Shown one piece after another: positions 14,272 to 14,765 of a DNA stretch of 14,765 nucleotides. Made by a program: the position numbers and the translations under genes. The DNA comes from Bacillota bacterium. GTDB lineage: Bacteria; Bacillota; Bacilli; Alicyclobacillales; SLC66. The stretch spans positions 1-14,765 of the forward strand of contig JAJZAS010000013.1 of assembly GCA_021799325.1 (NCBI GenBank). Reading direction: 5' to 3'. The stretch's first letter is position 1. Each line of letters starts with the position of its first letter. The notes beneath the pieces are model-generated. The model made no database searches, had not been told where the DNA came from, and worked only from the letters and a program-made list of their open reading frames with translations.

Positions 14272-14765
14272 CTATTCCCGAGAAAATGCACCATCATTTC
14301 GTTGGCAACAGAAAAGTATTTTCCCGGTATCACGATTCGCTCCTCATCTTCAACCAGCATGCCTCGCTGTTTGAGCGATGAGATCACTTGCCCAAAAGCC
14401 TCATGAAGCAAAATACCATGGTGCAACAAAAATGCCTTTTTGTTTACTCCTTCTCGAAGGCGAAGACCAAGAATCACGCTGTCCTCCATAGCCTCCTTTG
14501 CTGTCACCACCAAAGCATCCTCAAGTGGGCGCTCCATGTCTGCGAGCATTTGTTGATAGCGAAGCAGAGATTTAACGTTTTCATACCGTCTTCCGTACAC
14601 ATAACCGTGTGCGCCTGCACCAGCCGCGAGATAAGGCTCGTTATGCCAATACGTCAAATTGTGTCTCGCTTCCTCGCCCGCGCGGGCAAAATTGCTGATT
14701 TCGTACTGTAAAAATCCCGCATCCTGCAAAAGCAACCGGACCTCTTCGTACATCGCTGCAGATCG
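14268..14765 (-). CDS. hemW: Heme chaperone HemW (radical SAM), 5' end cut off
   Basis: Only the last 165 residues are in the window; the radical-SAM core lies beyond the right edge. The visible part carries the HemW/HemN-like signature: YEISNFARAGEEARHNLTYW, then NEPYLAAGAGAHGYVYGRRYEN, followed by the C-terminal HemW domain (LGLRLREGVN, then a winged-helix-like tail). HemW was long annotated as oxygen-independent coproporphyrinogen III oxidase but is now seen as a heme-binding chaperone; the N-terminal cysteines needed to tell them apart are not visible. Gene order hemW-hrcA is standard in Bacilli. No terminator separates it from hrcA, so some read-through into the heat-shock operon is possible. 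Confidence 0.93.
   Translation of the reverse strand, partial: RSAAMYEEVRLLLQDAGFLQYEISNFARAGEEARHNLTYWHNEPYLAAGAGAHGYVYGRRYENVKSLLRYQQMLADMERPLEDALVVTAKEAMEDSVILGLRLREGVNKKAFLLHHGILLHEAFGQVISSLKQRGMLVEDEERIVIPGKYFSVANEMMVHFLGNS

Noticed and set aside
1..14765. Mobile elements, phage islands, CRISPR arrays, toxin-antitoxin pairs, tRNA or rRNA genes
   Set aside because: None is visible; apart from the small holin-like protein the genes are conserved chromosomal ones without long repeats or integrase/transposase motifs.

Overview
The window looks like the chromosome of a Gram-positive bacterium of class Bacilli. The evidence is the gene order hemW-hrcA-grpE-dnaK-dnaJ-(small gene)-prmA-rsmE-mtaB, a perfect CIRCE operator in front of hrcA, strong AGGAGG-type ribosome binding sites and frequent GTG/TTG starts. 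Base composition looks close to 50% GC (judged by eye). The order matches the Bacillus subtilis dnaK region (yqeT/yqeU/yqeV, then the Na/Pi transporter gene yqeW, recalled from memory). A lineage such as Alicyclobacillaceae is possible but only a guess. There are no mobile elements, tRNA/rRNA genes, CRISPR arrays or phage blocks. No gene-free stretch exceeds 300 bases. All genes but one lie on the minus strand, so the locus is described from high to low coordinates.

Heat-shock operon (14765 to about 9379): the 3' end of hemW, a sigma-A-type promoter whose -35 box contains the hemW stop codon, a CIRCE element in the leader, then hrcA (repressor), grpE, dnaK and dnaJ. The operon ends at a good intrinsic terminator about 30 bases after dnaJ. 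HrcA should repress the operon through CIRCE, and GrpE, DnaK and DnaJ form the Hsp70 folding machine.

Translation-modification operon (9351 to 4720): a 92-residue holin-like membrane protein, whose ribosome binding site lies inside a 10-bp hairpin, is followed by prmA (ribosomal protein L11 methylation), rsmE (16S rRNA methylation), mtaB (tRNA methylthiolation) and an unusual single-frame fusion of a Nudix hydrolase to deoxyribose-phosphate aldolase (DeoC). This last gene meets a plus-strand Na/Pi-cotransporter family gene tail to tail, with stop codons overlapping by 4 bases.

Left part (3668 to 1): an RlmI-type rRNA methyltransferase diverging from the transporter, then an NCS2-family nucleobase permease with its own candidate promoter, a peptide deformylase, and a TVP38/TMEM64 membrane protein cut by the window edge.

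Most of the window is conserved housekeeping. The points that stand out are the Nudix-DeoC fusion, the holin-like small protein with its masked ribosome binding site between dnaJ and prmA, and the NCS2 permease lacking both usual substrate-binding glutamates.
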